NCBI GenBank assembly: GCA_022865305.1
Contig: JALHSP010000062.1
Coordinates: 186,001-250,000, forward strand
Direction of reading: 5' to 3'
DNA: 64,000 nt
Source of the DNA: Bacteroidales bacterium
Lineage (GTDB): Bacteria > Bacteroidota > Bacteroidia > Bacteroidales > VadinHA17
Positions 1 to 9,426 of this stretch are shown here, one piece after another. The notes under the pieces are model-generated. The model did not search any database. It was not told the DNA's origin and saw only the letters and a program-made list of their open reading frames with translations. Numbering within the stretch: position 1 is the stretch's first letter; each line of letters opens with the position of its first letter. A program made the translations under genes and the position numbers.

Positions 1-131
1 CCCCCCGGATAGCCAAAAATAGTATCCACTCCTTCCTCGATCAGGCATTTCAAAAGAGCTTCTGCTCCTGAAATGTGTTCCTGCCCGTTGAGTGGTGGAA
101 GCTCTTGATCTATTTTCTTTTCATCTTTCAT
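1..131 (-). CDS. ilvB: Acetolactate synthase large subunit, N-terminal part (cut by window edge)
   Basis: Reading the minus strand from the ATG at 131 gives about 43 residues that run off the window. They contain the pattern SGAEALLKCLIEEGVDTIFG followed by YPGG, which is the thiamine-diphosphate-binding N-terminus of acetolactate synthase large subunits. The glutamate of this region normally activates the cofactor. The enzyme condenses two pyruvates, or pyruvate with 2-oxobutyrate, at the first common step of valine, leucine and isoleucine synthesis. It lies 78 bp downstream of ilvD in the same direction, the usual ilvD-ilvB order in Bacteroidetes, and should be under the same leader attenuator. 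Only the N-terminus is visible, so another ThDP enzyme is formally possible, but the ilvD neighbour makes IlvB very likely. Confidence 0.85.
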   Translation of the reverse strand, partial: MKDEKKIDQELPPLNGQEHISGAEALLKCLIEEGVDTIFGYPG

Positions 132-176
132 ATTTTATCTATTATCTTTTGTCTTTTATCTTTTGTCTTTCTTGAA

Positions 177-206
177 CCCACCCCTGACCCCTCCAAGGAG
201 GGGATC
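177..206. repeat. GC-rich intergenic palindrome between ilvD and ilvB
   Basis: The segment contains CCCCTCC-AA-GGAGGGG (188-203), preceded by further C-rich bases, in AT-rich surroundings. It is a small member of the class of GC-rich palindromes seen elsewhere in this window (near 22980, 26960, 34750 and 36000). No T-tract follows on the minus strand, so it does not look like an intrinsic terminator. Confidence 0.6.
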
Positions 207-209
207 CTT

Positions 210-2042
210 TCAAATAATCCTTACTGCTCCCTTATCTGCGGAACTTACAGTTGCTGCATATGCCTTTAATGAAGCCGGAATTTCCCTCTCCCTGCCGGCT
301 GGTTTATATGCCATTGCGCCTTTTGCTTCCTCTTTCTTTTTTCTCTTTTTAAGTTCATTCTCGGAAAGCAGCACATTAATTTCCCTTTTTGAAATATTTA
401 TTTCTATTAAATCTCCATCTTTAATAAATGCAAGCGTACCTCCTGCAGCGGCTTCAGGTGAGACATGTCCGACCGATAATCCGGATGTTCCGCCTGAGAA
501 CCTGCCATCGGTTACGAGAGCACATTTTTTACCCAGACCTTTTGATTTCAGATATGATGTGGGGTAGAGCATCTCCTGCATTCCTGGTCCTCCTTTCGGC
601 CCTTCATACCTTATTATTACAACATCACCCTCTTTGACAGCTTCGTTGAGAATTCCTTCAGCGGCATCCTCCTGCGATTCAAATACCACAGCAGTACCGG
701 TAAATGAAAACAGGCCAGGATCAACTCCGGCAGTTTTAACAATACAACCTTTTTCTGCAATATTCCCGTAGAGTACTGCAAGTCCCCCATCTCTGCTGTA
801 AGGATATTTCATACTTCTGATACATCCATTCTCTCTGTCAGTATCAAGCTCATCATAAAGTGTGTTGTGCGAACCCATTTCAATGCTTTTTTTCATCGAA
901 GGTGCACTTCTGTAAAAATTGTAAGCGGGTCCTTTGGCTTTTCCTCCTGTAATATCCCAGTCAGCTATTGCTTCATGAAGAGTCGGATAGTCCACTCGTT
1001 TTACTGAAGTGTCTATAAGGTTATAACGTTCCAGTTCTCCCATAATTGACATAACTCCGCCAGCACGGTTGACATCCTGAATATGAAAATGGGAACTTGG
1101 TGCTACTTTACAGATATTAGGGATCTTACGGGATAAATCATCTATATCCTTCATGGTAAAATCAACGTTTGCTTCATGAGCCAGTGCAAGAAGATGCAAC
1201 ACTGTATTTGTGGAGCCTCCCATTGCAATATCGAGCGACATGGCATTCATAAAAGCTTTCTTTGTTGCAATCGACCGCGGAAGTACACTTTTGTCACCGT
1301 CAGAATAATATCTGTTAGCAAGCTCGACTATAAGATTTGCGGCTTTATTAAATATCTTCAGACGGTTCTGGTGGGTTGCCAGTACTGTGCCGTTCCCCGG
1401 AAGTGCAAGTCCAAGCGCTTCGTTGAGGCAATTCATGGAGTTTGCAGTGAACATACCTGAACAAGAGCCGCAGGTAGGACAGGCCGATCTTTCGATTTCA
1501 TTCAATGCCTTATTGCTTACTTTATCATCGGCACCATCAACCATAACATCGACCAGGTCAAGGTATCTCTTACCGAGAAGGCCTGCTTCCATCGGGCCGC
1601 CTGATACAAATACCGCAGGAATATTAAGTCTAAATGCTGCCATCAGCATGCCCGGAGTGATCTTGTCACAGTTGCTTATGCAAATCATGGCATCAGCGAG
1701 ATGGGCATTGCAGACATATTCCACACTATCTGCAATGAGCTCCCTGGAAGGCAGGGAGTATAGCATTCCCGTATGACCCATTGCAATTCCGTCATCAATT
1801 GCAATAGTATTGAATTCCGCCGCGAAAAGTCCATGGTTCTCAATCTCCTTCTTAACTATCTGACCAATTTTATGAAGGTGAACATGTCCCGGAACGAACT
1901 GGGAGAATGAATTTACAATGGCGATGACAGGTTTTCCAAAATGCTCTTCCTTCATCCCATTAGCGCGCCAGAGACTCCTGGCTCCTGCCATATTCCTGCC
2001 CGTCAAAGTTTTTAAACTTCTAAGCTGATTCTTCATATTCAT
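210..2042 (-). CDS. ilvD: Dihydroxy-acid dehydratase
   Basis: This 610-residue protein has the full length and motifs of IlvD/Edd-family dehydratases. It catalyses dehydration of 2,3-dihydroxy-isovalerate and 2,3-dihydroxy-3-methylvalerate to the 2-oxo acids, the penultimate step to valine and isoleucine, in the cytoplasm. The Fe-S cluster and metal ligands are visible as [12 protein letters not shown] near residue 120 and [18 protein letters not shown] near residue 190; [15 protein letters not shown] sequence ([11 protein letters not shown]) lies near the C-terminus. The start at 2042 reads MNMKNQ; a second ATG two codons in is equally possible. It sits directly behind an attenuator hairpin (2055-2086) and an Ile/Leu/Val leader peptide, and is followed by ilvB. 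Nothing in it looks damaged. Confidence 0.97.
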   Translation of the reverse strand: MNMKNQLRSLKTLTGRNMAGARSLWRANGMKEEHFGKPVIAIVNSFSQFVPGHVHLHKIGQIVKKEIENHGLFAAEFNTIAIDDGIAMGHTGMLYSLPSRELIADSVEYVCNAHLADAMICISNCDKITPGMLMAAFRLNIPAVFVSGGPMEAGLLGKRYLDLVDVMVDGADDKVSNKALNEIERSACPTCGSCSGMFTANSMNCLNEALGLALPGNGTVLATHQNRLKIFNKAANLIVELANRYYSDGDKSVLPRSIATKKAFMNAMSLDIAMGGSTNTVLHLLALAHEANVDFTMKDIDDLSRKIPNICKVAPSSHFHIQDVNRAGGVMSIMGELERYNLIDTSVKRVDYPTLHEAIADWDITGGKAKGPAYNFYRSAPSMKKSIEMGSHNTLYDELDTDRENGCIRSMKYPYSRDGGLAVLYGNIAEKGCIVKTAGVDPGLFSFTGTAVVFESQEDAAEGILNEAVKEGDVVIIRYEGPKGGPGMQEMLYPTSYLKSKGLGKKCALVTDGRFSGGTSGLSVGHVSPEAAAGGTLAFIKDGDLIEINISKREINVLLSENELKKRKKKEEAKGAMAYKPAGREREIPASLKAYAATVSSADKGAVRII

Positions 2043-2052
2043 TAAAACCTGT

Positions 2053-2086
2053 TTAAAAAAAAGCTTCCCGGTTATCCGGAAAGCTT
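2053..2086 (-). terminator. Attenuator (intrinsic terminator) in the ilvD leader
   Basis: On the minus strand an 11-bp stem with one mismatch (arms at 2076-2086 and 2061-2071, loop ATAA) is followed by eight T residues and then, about 10 bases later, by the ilvD start. Because it lies between promoter and structural gene it must act as an attenuator rather than an end-of-operon terminator. The CCGGAT in its 5' arm is complementary to ATCCGG at 2116-2121, which overlaps the leader-peptide stop codon. That gives a mutually exclusive antiterminator pairing. Behaviour is inferred; the complementarity is seen directly. Confidence 0.8.
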
Positions 2087-2120
2087 CTGTATATTTATAG
2101 TACTACATATTATCCCCGGA

Positions 2121-2180
2121 TCATGTGCTCTGCACAATAATAAGGATGAGGGCAATAATATGTATTAAAGAAATTCTCAC
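2121..2180 (-). CDS. ilv operon leader peptide (19 residues)
   Basis: A short reading frame starts with GTG at 2180 and stops with TGA at 2121-2123. It encodes MRISLIHIIALILIIVQST if GTG is read as Met. Eleven of 19 residues are branched-chain (seven Ile, three Leu, one Val). It starts about 20 bases behind a good Bacteroidetes-type promoter and ends where the antiterminator half-site begins, upstream of a terminator hairpin. This is the arrangement of transcription attenuation by ribosome stalling on scarce Ile/Leu/Val-tRNA. No ATG is available in this frame, so initiation at GTG is assumed. It is too short for homology to help. Confidence 0.75.
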   Translation of the reverse strand: MRISLIHIIALILIIVQST

Positions 2181-2202
2181 TGTTTTGTTATAAATCGAAG
2201 GA

Positions 2203-2232
2203 CAAAGGTATTCCTATTTTTAATATTTCAAA
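2203..2232 (-). promoter_or_regulatory. Promoter of the ilv leader/ilvD operon
   Basis: On the minus strand TTTG (2229-2232) is followed, 18 bases later, by TACCTTTG (2203-2210). This matches the Bacteroidetes primary-sigma pattern TTTG-N~19-TAnnTTTG. Transcription would start near 2196, just before the leader peptide. Confidence 0.7.
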
Positions 2233-2338
2233 GAAAAAGTATATATTTTCTTCAATTTAATAAGACTTTCGTTGATGAAGGAATATTTCTTCTTGCAGTT
2301 TTCTCTTGAATTTCAGTAAATTACCTTTTAATATAGTT

Positions 2339-4915
2339 TTATTTTAATGTAAATCTCGTCATAAATCCACCACCCACACCCAATTCAATACTGATAACAT
2401 CATTTTGAATGGCAGTTCCATGAGTGACAACAGCATCAGCTGGATTTGCAGGATTATCGTTCAATACCAGCGCTTGATAATTGCCACTGCCAAGGAATGA
2501 AAGAGGTATTTTCACCGTTCGAGGCTGGAGTCCGTTTATTACAGATATGAACCAGGTTGTACCTTTCCGTTGCGCATATATTGCCAATTCCCCTATTTCA
2601 GAAGGAGGCAATACTATCGTTTCATCCCACACCGGCGGAATACTCTTTATCATTTCCACACATGGATTTTCGATGATATGGGCCGGAGTAGCAGCATATG
2701 TAATTACAGGAGCCGCATAGATTGCTGCTGTTGAGACCTGGTGAACCCATGTGGTGTTCCGGCGGCGATCACCGAAATGACATACTGAATAATCTCCCGG
2801 ACCGGCCAGCATCCTCGTGAAAGGAATAGTCGTTTCATGTGTTGCCCTGTCCATCAGCTTGCTTGATTCCATACCTCTCACACCTTCATAGATCATGATA
2901 TTCGGCCATGTCCGTTCAAGACCAGTCGGTTTATTTGCACCATGTAAAATGAGGGACAGCTTTAAAGCCGCGGCTTCGTTAAATATTGATTCGTAAAGAT
3001 CAATCACTTCCCTGGCTTCATGGTCAAAGAAATCGATTTTTATACCTGCAATTCCAAGATTATGCAGGCGTTGAAAAAACTCTGTTCTTTTCTGTGGATC
3101 CCTGAGGTCTTTTGAATGCTTCCAGACAAATATCCCTACCCCGAGTTTTTTCGAATAATCGACCAGAGCTCTTACAGAATCGTCAGGCCACCGGCTCCAG
3201 AATCCTTCAAGTATATTATATTCGAATCCAAGATCGGAAGCCATCCTCGAAAATTCTTTCATGTTTTTCAGAGTCGTTTCTCCTCCACCGTCGAGATACC
3301 TCCATACTGCACGTCCCGGCCTGATCCATCCGGTTTTTATTCCCCCGGGAAACAAGGATTTATCCGGTGCCGGACAAAGATTATGAAGGACATCGCAATT
3401 TACCAGGGTGTTCAGATCTTTGCCAACCATTATCGCCCTCCAGGATGTTGTAATAGTTCCTTTTACTTCTGCAATTTTTGAGAGTCTTTCAACATCTTCC
3501 TTTGTATACCTCAGAACATAAGGGTAGGAGGCAGGATGTGCGTGTCCGAGCCTTATTGTAAAACCATTTTCCCCGTCACTCTGTAAAGCCATACCTGCAT
3601 AACCTGTGAGTCTGGCTTCTGTAATAGCTGCATAACCTGCATCCCTCGCAAGCTTTACCGTAAGGGGAGGAGCAGCCCACTGTCCTGCAGGTATGGTGTC
3701 AACTATCTTTTTCGCATGAGTTCCTTCATAGTGCATATAAAGATCATGATACCATACAGTGCTTTGCGCAGGCAGTTTGAATACTGTCGATTCATCAGGT
3801 TTCCTGAGTGAGTTTTCCCGGCCTGGCACGATAAATCTGAAAGCGACAGCATCATTAAAGACTCTTACTTCAAGATTAAACTCAGTCTTTATAGCTTTAT
3901 TTTTAAGTGTAATAATTACACTTTTAAAATTATTGGCAGCTGTGGAATGAAGGCCATACCATGGATAAGATTCGTTTAAACTGGACTTCTTTACCTTCCC
4001 GATTTTGATACCATCGGTGATACTTACGCCGTCCACCGACATCCGGAGAGGAGATTTCTCTATAACGGGTTTACCGTCCAATGTCACTGAAAGAGCCAGC
4101 TGATCCTTTTCTGTAAACACGAAGCAGCGAATGGTGCCATCGGGGCTTGCAATATCGATCCGGGCAGGAACAGGTAAGCTTGAAGATGAAACAGCATTCG
4201 GTCCGACATCGGAAATGGTCAGAGGCCTGTTTGTTGCCGGGATTGCAGGATATTTATTATCCATGCTTTTGATGTTACTCTCAGGCATATGATAGACTCC
4301 ATGTTTATCAGGAACCAGACCCGGGTTGGAGATGACATAACCATCAGTGGGTATTGAACCTCCCGAAGTATTCCAGAGGATATTGCCTTTCCAGACAGCA
4401 TCGGGATATTCACCCTGGATTGAAACAGGTTCTCCTCCCTGAATAATATTGTATGTAAAGGTGATATTCGAGGCACCCAGACCATTATTCCTTCCAGGCA
4501 TCTGGTAGCTTGATTTACAGTCGATTATGAGGTTATACACCATTTTTACCCTGTCAGATCTGTCGTGGCAGGTCAGTTTTGATCCTTCTTTTACTTCACC
4601 ATCACCATTTGTACAGACGATTGCTTTCAGGCATCCCTGGAAATAATTCTTGTAAATCAGATGGTCATCACCACTGAAGCGCAACCCGGTTGTTTCAGCT
4701 TCGATAGTAATTGGTAGACTGGCTGTTCCCGTACATTTAATCTGAATGCTTTCGGTTGTGATGTAGAGTCCATTGGAAACAACGATCCGGTCACCGGGGT
4801 GAGCATTACTAATTGACAGCAAAAGTGTCGAAACGGTATTAACTTTTTGGTCCCTTGAATTTAACAGGCAAGAACAAAAAATTAGGAATATTATTAATGA
4901 TATAATTTTCTTCAT
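2339..4915 (-). CDS. Exported PL6-remnant / GH97 glycosidase chimera
   Basis: The 858-residue product has a lipoprotein-like signal (LIFCSCLLNS). Residues about 25-235 resemble the start and end of a PL6 (chondroitinase B/alginate lyase) beta-helix: PGDRIVVSNGLY, then ITIEAET, then directly FSGDDHLIYKNYFQGC. The central turns that carry the catalytic Lys and Arg of PL6 seem absent, so this half is probably inactive. From about residue 245 to the end it is a GH97 glycosidase, with a beta-sandwich followed by a TIM barrel. IKIDFFDHE places an Asp at residue 628 where retaining GH97 alpha-galactosidases have their nucleophile, and YEGVRGME follows. The retaining alpha-galactosidase branch is therefore more likely than inverting alpha-glucosidase (SusB). 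It is the last gene of the minus-strand glycosidase run. Whether the fusion is natural or a deletion product is open. Confidence 0.8.
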   Translation of the reverse strand: MKKIISLIIFLIFCSCLLNSRDQKVNTVSTLLLSISNAHPGDRIVVSNGLYITTESIQIKCTGTASLPITIEAETTGLRFSGDDHLIYKNYFQGCLKAIVCTNGDGEVKEGSKLTCHDRSDRVKMVYNLIIDCKSSYQMPGRNNGLGASNITFTYNIIQGGEPVSIQGEYPDAVWKGNILWNTSGGSIPTDGYVISNPGLVPDKHGVYHMPESNIKSMDNKYPAIPATNRPLTISDVGPNAVSSSSLPVPARIDIASPDGTIRCFVFTEKDQLALSVTLDGKPVIEKSPLRMSVDGVSITDGIKIGKVKKSSLNESYPWYGLHSTAANNFKSVIITLKNKAIKTEFNLEVRVFNDAVAFRFIVPGRENSLRKPDESTVFKLPAQSTVWYHDLYMHYEGTHAKKIVDTIPAGQWAAPPLTVKLARDAGYAAITEARLTGYAGMALQSDGENGFTIRLGHAHPASYPYVLRYTKEDVERLSKIAEVKGTITTSWRAIMVGKDLNTLVNCDVLHNLCPAPDKSLFPGGIKTGWIRPGRAVWRYLDGGGETTLKNMKEFSRMASDLGFEYNILEGFWSRWPDDSVRALVDYSKKLGVGIFVWKHSKDLRDPQKRTEFFQRLHNLGIAGIKIDFFDHEAREVIDLYESIFNEAAALKLSLILHGANKPTGLERTWPNIMIYEGVRGMESSKLMDRATHETTIPFTRMLAGPGDYSVCHFGDRRRNTTWVHQVSTAAIYAAPVITYAATPAHIIENPCVEMIKSIPPVWDETIVLPPSEIGELAIYAQRKGTTWFISVINGLQPRTVKIPLSFLGSGNYQALVLNDNPANPADAVVTHGTAIQNDVISIELGVGGGFMTRFTLK

Positions 4916-4973
4916 GTTAAATTCTTTTGAATTAATAACATTTGAACAAACGGAGTAAGAATGCAGAAGTTGC

Positions 4974-5334
4974 TTATTTTGTAGCAGTTAAAATGCTTGC
5001 TACAAAAATTGAAATCAATTCATTGCATTCTTTTATTAAATTAAGCACCACCTTTTCATCAACCATTATTTTTGTTCTGTGAATAATTCTTAGACAATTA
5101 TAAGATTCTCTCAACTCTTTAAGACAGACCTTCATTTTATGCACAAAATCATTTTTTGATTCGCCACTTTTAGCTTCGCCAATAGTTAAGAGAAGGAGAG
5201 GTGCCTGATCTTAACAGTTGACCGCCAAGATGATTTGCTGATTTTGTATTTGGCAAGCTTTCAACAAGTTCTATTATTAAAACCGCAAAATCAATCAAAC
5301 GATCCTCAAGATCAAACTTCTTATTATCATTCAT
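4974..5334 (-). pseudogene. Four-helix bundle protein (23S rRNA intervening-sequence protein family), frameshifted
   Basis: From ATG at 5334 the minus strand reads MNDNKKFDLEDRLIDFAV and goes on to GGQLLRSGTSPSLNYW, then stops early (YWRS-stop, near 5174). Skipping one T at that point restores GEAKSGESKNDFVHKMK and KELRESYNCLRII to a stop at 4974-4976, giving a roughly 120-residue protein typical of the four-helix bundle/IVP family. The gene therefore carries a single-base insertion. A 9-bp inverted match (GAACAAACG near 4944, CGTTTGTTC near 5358) loosely brackets it. It interrupts an otherwise tight glycosidase run. A sequencing or assembly error could also produce the frameshift. Confidence 0.75.
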
Positions 5335-5389
5335 TATACTTCAGATTTCTTAATTCGTTTGTTCTTCGTTCTTCATTCTGTTTTTCATA

Positions 5390-6802
5390 CTATTTTTTAG
5401 TAGATTCTGAAACTGGTTTTCCATTTACACTGCCTTTCACATCAACTTTAATGACAGTTGCTATAGGATCAGGAGCAGCGGATGGTAAATTGACGGTAAG
5501 TACTTTCGCTTTTGAAACTGATGCTTTAAGCCTGGTGCCATTTGCCAGAAGTTTTGCAGAGGTCAGTTTATTTGTAAAGCCCGGAATAACCAGTTTACCA
5601 TCAGCCGGCCATTCAAACACGGAAAAATAAAGCGATGTCCCCTTTGGTGTCTCTTTAGTGGTGCAACGCCCCCATGTGAACAGTCCCCAGGGACTTGCCT
5701 TGGTGCCATACACGGCTTCTCCGTTAACCTTCATCCATTGTCCTATTTTTGCGAGAATATCAACAGATTCAGGAGGAAATTCACCTTCTGCAGTAGGACC
5801 AACATTAAGCAAAAAGTTACCTCCTTTCGAGGTAATATCCAAAAGATTACGGATAAGTGTCTGGGGTGTTTTATAGTTATGATCATAGTATTTATAACCC
5901 CATGTTCCGTTCATGGTCATACATGTTTCCCAGTCTGTCCCATCAAGATCCGCCAGGTTTGGAATCCTTTGTTCAGGTGTTTTATGATCACCCGGAAAAT
6001 TTGGCCGCTTAAGGCGATCGTTGGTAATGATAGCCGGCTGTAATGAAAGCAGCGACTGTAATTTTGTAGCAGCTTCATCAGTCATATCTGTAGGTGTATC
6101 CCACCACAGGACAGCCAGTTCGCCATAATTTGTAAGCAATTCCCTGACCTGAGGAACAGCGACATCTTCAATATACCTGGAAAAGGGTTTTGTCTCCTGT
6201 GCCGGGTCCCAGTGACCCCTGTGGGCTTTTGTATATTCATCTATCCTTGCAGAATCAGGATTTTCCCAGCCTTCCCTGGTTGGCCGGCGTGCAGCTGATC
6301 CGCCCGGATTATTCCAGTCCTGAGCCTGTGAATAATAAAATCCAAGCTTAATTCCATATTTCCTGCAAGCTTCAGCAAGAGGTTTAAGCAGATCTTTACC
6401 GTAAGGAGTTGCATCAACAACATTCCACTTACTGGCTTTAGTTTCGAAGAGGGCAAAACCATCATGATGCTTTGAAGTAATCACAATGTATTTCATACCT
6501 GCATCTTTTGCCATTCTGACCCATGCATCCGGATCATATTTGACAGGATTGAACTGTTTTGCAATTTCCTGGTATTCAGAAACAGGAATTTTCCCACGGT
6601 TCATAATCCACTCGCCGATACCACCTATTCTCTGTCCCTTCCATTCTCCGGCAGGAACTGCGTACACACCCCAGTGAATGAACATTCCGAAACGTGCTTC
6701 ACGCCACCAGACCATACGTTCATCTTTGGAAAGTACCTTCTGGGCAGTGATATTCTGCCCCAAAAGCAATAATACTGTCAATGCAATAATTGTTTTTTTC
6801 AT
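5390..6802 (-). CDS. Exported alpha-L-fucosidase, GH29
   Basis: The 470-residue protein begins with a clear signal peptide ending ...LGQNITAQ. The GH29 barrel follows: ARFGMFIHWGVYAVPAGEW, then ITSKHHDGFALF, then GFYYSQAQDW. LAVLWWDTPTDM places the expected nucleophile at Asp235. The C-terminal 100 residues form the small beta-sandwich. Retaining GH29 enzymes release L-fucose from fucosylated glycans; some members accept L-galactose or L-arabinose configured substrates. Action is expected in the periplasm or at the surface. It lies 62 bp downstream of a GH95 gene in the same direction, so two different fucosidase folds are co-expressed. The start at 6802 is well supported by the signal peptide. 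Confidence 0.93.
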   Translation of the reverse strand: MKKTIIALTVLLLLGQNITAQKVLSKDERMVWWREARFGMFIHWGVYAVPAGEWKGQRIGGIGEWIMNRGKIPVSEYQEIAKQFNPVKYDPDAWVRMAKDAGMKYIVITSKHHDGFALFETKASKWNVVDATPYGKDLLKPLAEACRKYGIKLGFYYSQAQDWNNPGGSAARRPTREGWENPDSARIDEYTKAHRGHWDPAQETKPFSRYIEDVAVPQVRELLTNYGELAVLWWDTPTDMTDEAATKLQSLLSLQPAIITNDRLKRPNFPGDHKTPEQRIPNLADLDGTDWETCMTMNGTWGYKYYDHNYKTPQTLIRNLLDITSKGGNFLLNVGPTAEGEFPPESVDILAKIGQWMKVNGEAVYGTKASPWGLFTWGRCTTKETPKGTSLYFSVFEWPADGKLVIPGFTNKLTSAKLLANGTRLKASVSKAKVLTVNLPSAAPDPIATVIKVDVKGSVNGKPVSESTKK

Positions 6803-6864
6803 CTTGTATTAGTTTAAATAATCTTTAAAATCTGGTCAGCAAGCAGGTTTAAATGAATAAAACC

Positions 6865-9426
6865 TCAGACTGGAACCAGTGTATAAGTTTTGCTTTTTTC
6901 TGTATTAAAATCAATAGTGTAATTTTTTATTAAAGGTATATACAACAGAGGTACTTTACTGTTATTAATTACCTCAGGTGCAGGTTCAACTTTGTAAAAA
7001 GGATTCGGATTTGGTTCCTCCGATGACTCCCAGGATATTTCAACCACTTTTACCGGAATTCTTGTCCTTATACGGCAATTACCTCCAAGCCCGGAATGGA
7101 TAGTAGCTTTCATAATTGAATTCTGTTTCCATGCTATATTTACAGTAAAACCGCCTTTTGCTTTTAATCCCTTAACTTCTCCTTCTGACCATTCAGACGG
7201 CAGGGCAGGAAGAAGACTGATACAGCCATCATGGCTTTGTAAAAGCATTTCGGCAATTCCTGCAGTTCCGCCAAAGTTGCCATCTATCTGAAAGGGAGGA
7301 TGAGCATCAAAAAGGTTGGGATAGGTTCCTCCACCTTTATATGAAGGATTTTTTGGTCCTATATAGGTAAGCCCGGCTTTTAAAATCCTGTGCGCATGAT
7401 CTCCATCTTCAAGCCGTGCCCACCAGCTGATCTTCCATGCCATCGACCACCCGGTGCTGACATCCCCGCGATAAATGAGTGTTTGTTTTGCAGCTGCTGC
7501 CAGTTCCGGAGTGCGGCCCAGGGTGATCTGTGTCCCGGGATATAACCCAAACAGATGGGAGATATGACGGTGTGTGTCTTTTGGATCATCGAGGTCGAGG
7601 AACCACTCCTGAACCTGGCCGTATTGTCCTATGTGATAAGGGTAAAGCCTGTTAAGGGTCTGTTGGAGTTTTTCCTTATATTCAGGTTCGGTATTTAATA
7701 TTTCCAGGGTACGGATGCAGTTGCTGAACAGGTCACGGGTAATTGCAATGTCCATTGTGGTCGCCATACTGACCTCATAAGTTTTACCGTCAATTTTAAA
7801 GGTATTTTCAGGGGATGTTGAAGGATTGGTGACAAGATATCCACCGGGTGCTTCCACGAGCCAGTCAAGCAGGAATTCAGAAGCACCTTTCATAAGAGGC
7901 CATGCTTTTTCGCGCAGGAATCTCACATCTCCGGTATATTCAAAATGACGGAACAGATGCTGGCAGAACCAGGCTCCTGCCATCGGCCAGCATGACCATC
8001 GTGGCGCACCTCTTGTATCCCATGTTCCACCGCCCGGAGGACTTGATTTTGCCCAGATATCAGAATTGTGGAAGGCACACCAGCCATCAAGTCCGAAATT
8101 GATTTTTGCTGTTTTTGATCCGTTAACTGAAAGGCTGTTTATAAATGTCAGCAGGGGTGCGTGGCATTCAGACAGGTTTGTAATTTCAGCCAGCCAGTAA
8201 TTCATTTCCGTATTGATATTGGTGGTATAGTTGCTTCCCCATGATGGCTGAACGTGATCGTTCCACAGTCCTTGGAGATTGGCCGGCATTTCCTGATCAC
8301 GGGAGCTGGAGATCAGAAGATAACGGCCATACTGAAAATAGAGCGCCTGTAACTGAGGGTCATTGCCGCCATTGTTAAACCTTATCATACGATCATCGGT
8401 TGGTAGCTTTGATGCATTTGCATCGGTACCGAGGTTAATACTAACCCTGTCGAAAAGGTTCCTGAAATCAGAAATATGGGTATTCTTTAATTGGCGGTAT
8501 GATTTTTCATATACATTATTAATGATTGTGTTATTCTCAGATGAAGGATCCTTTCCATTTAAACCGGGAGATTTATCAAAACCATTATAGCTGGTTGTTC
8601 CGGCTATAAATAAAACAGCTTTATCTGCACCGGTCACAACAAGCCTGTTCCCTTCCGTACTGATTTCTCCACCCGTCGTCCTGACCATGAGCTGAATTTC
8701 AAAGTTGGTTCCTTCACCCGACTCTTCATTGAAGCCAACCTGTACAGGTTCATTATCGCGATGCGCAACATGATATGGCGCTTTGCCTTTAAGAATAAGA
8801 GTATTGGAGGAGGGACTAATTATAGAATATTTCAGTTTGCTGGTAAGTGAGACATCGAATGTCAGAGCTTTCCTTTTATCAGCTGACAGTTGAATGGCAA
8901 GGATTTTATCCGGATTGCTTATAAAAGCTTCGCGTTGATATTCTACATCTGAAAGGGTATAGCGAACAGTTGAAACTGCTTTCTGAATATTAAGTTCACG
9001 GTAATATTTTGTTGCAGAGGTATCTTTAAGGTGCATCCTGATAATCAGATCACCCATCGGAAGATAGCGTGCAGAATATGGTCCATGAATCTTTTTCCAT
9101 GTTTCAGCCGCTTTCAGGTAATCACCCTGAAATACAGCCTCACGCGTTTTTTTCAGGATCTCAGGTCCGTCAGGATTATTACCATCCTCCGGATAGCCTG
9201 ACCAGAGTGTAATATCGTTCAGCTGGAACCTTTCAGTTGCAATGCCACCGAAAACCATTGCTCCTGTTTTACCATTTCCAAGAGGAAGAGCCTCTTCCCA
9301 GATTGAAGCCGGTTTGTCGTACCAGAGTCTTAGGTCCGGATCATCAGAAGCAGGTTGTTTGGAATCTGAGCAACCAATTGATGATAAAAAGAAGAAAAGG
9401 AAATAATAATATAGTAATAATTTCAT
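6865..9426 (-). CDS. Lipoprotein GH95 alpha-L-fucosidase/alpha-L-galactosidase
   Basis: The 853-residue protein has a lipoprotein signal with lipobox SSIGC, so it is probably membrane-anchored. [27 protein letters not shown] is the GH95 N-terminal signature, split here by normal spacing. The (alpha/alpha)6 catalytic domain keeps every known catalytic position: Asn403 and Asn405 in NINTEMNYW, Glu540 in STSPENTF and Asp715 in [10 protein letters not shown]. Family members are inverting alpha-1,2-L-fucosidases; some act on L-galactose, which differs from L-fucose only by a hydroxyl at C6. The start overlaps the stop of the upstream isomerase gene by 4 bp, indicating translational coupling. Substrate choice cannot be decided from sequence alone. 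Confidence 0.93.
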   Translation of the reverse strand: MKLLLYYYFLFFFLSSIGCSDSKQPASDDPDLRLWYDKPASIWEEALPLGNGKTGAMVFGGIATERFQLNDITLWSGYPEDGNNPDGPEILKKTREAVFQGDYLKAAETWKKIHGPYSARYLPMGDLIIRMHLKDTSATKYYRELNIQKAVSTVRYTLSDVEYQREAFISNPDKILAIQLSADKRKALTFDVSLTSKLKYSIISPSSNTLILKGKAPYHVAHRDNEPVQVGFNEESGEGTNFEIQLMVRTTGGEISTEGNRLVVTGADKAVLFIAGTTSYNGFDKSPGLNGKDPSSENNTIINNVYEKSYRQLKNTHISDFRNLFDRVSINLGTDANASKLPTDDRMIRFNNGGNDPQLQALYFQYGRYLLISSSRDQEMPANLQGLWNDHVQPSWGSNYTTNINTEMNYWLAEITNLSECHAPLLTFINSLSVNGSKTAKINFGLDGWCAFHNSDIWAKSSPPGGGTWDTRGAPRWSCWPMAGAWFCQHLFRHFEYTGDVRFLREKAWPLMKGASEFLLDWLVEAPGGYLVTNPSTSPENTFKIDGKTYEVSMATTMDIAITRDLFSNCIRTLEILNTEPEYKEKLQQTLNRLYPYHIGQYGQVQEWFLDLDDPKDTHRHISHLFGLYPGTQITLGRTPELAAAAKQTLIYRGDVSTGWSMAWKISWWARLEDGDHAHRILKAGLTYIGPKNPSYKGGGTYPNLFDAHPPFQIDGNFGGTAGIAEMLLQSHDGCISLLPALPSEWSEGEVKGLKAKGGFTVNIAWKQNSIMKATIHSGLGGNCRIRTRIPVKVVEISWESSEEPNPNPFYKVEPAPEVINNSKVPLLYIPLIKNYTIDFNTEKSKTYTLVPV

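Noticed and set aside
163..567. Plus-strand frame containing NPPLTPPRRG-like sequence over the end of ilvD
   Set aside because: It lies antisense to ilvD and its opening is just the translated GC-rich palindrome; no codon or domain support.
4974..5334. Programmed frameshift in the four-helix-bundle gene
   Set aside because: No slippery heptamer or stimulatory structure at the site; a plain one-base insertion explains it.
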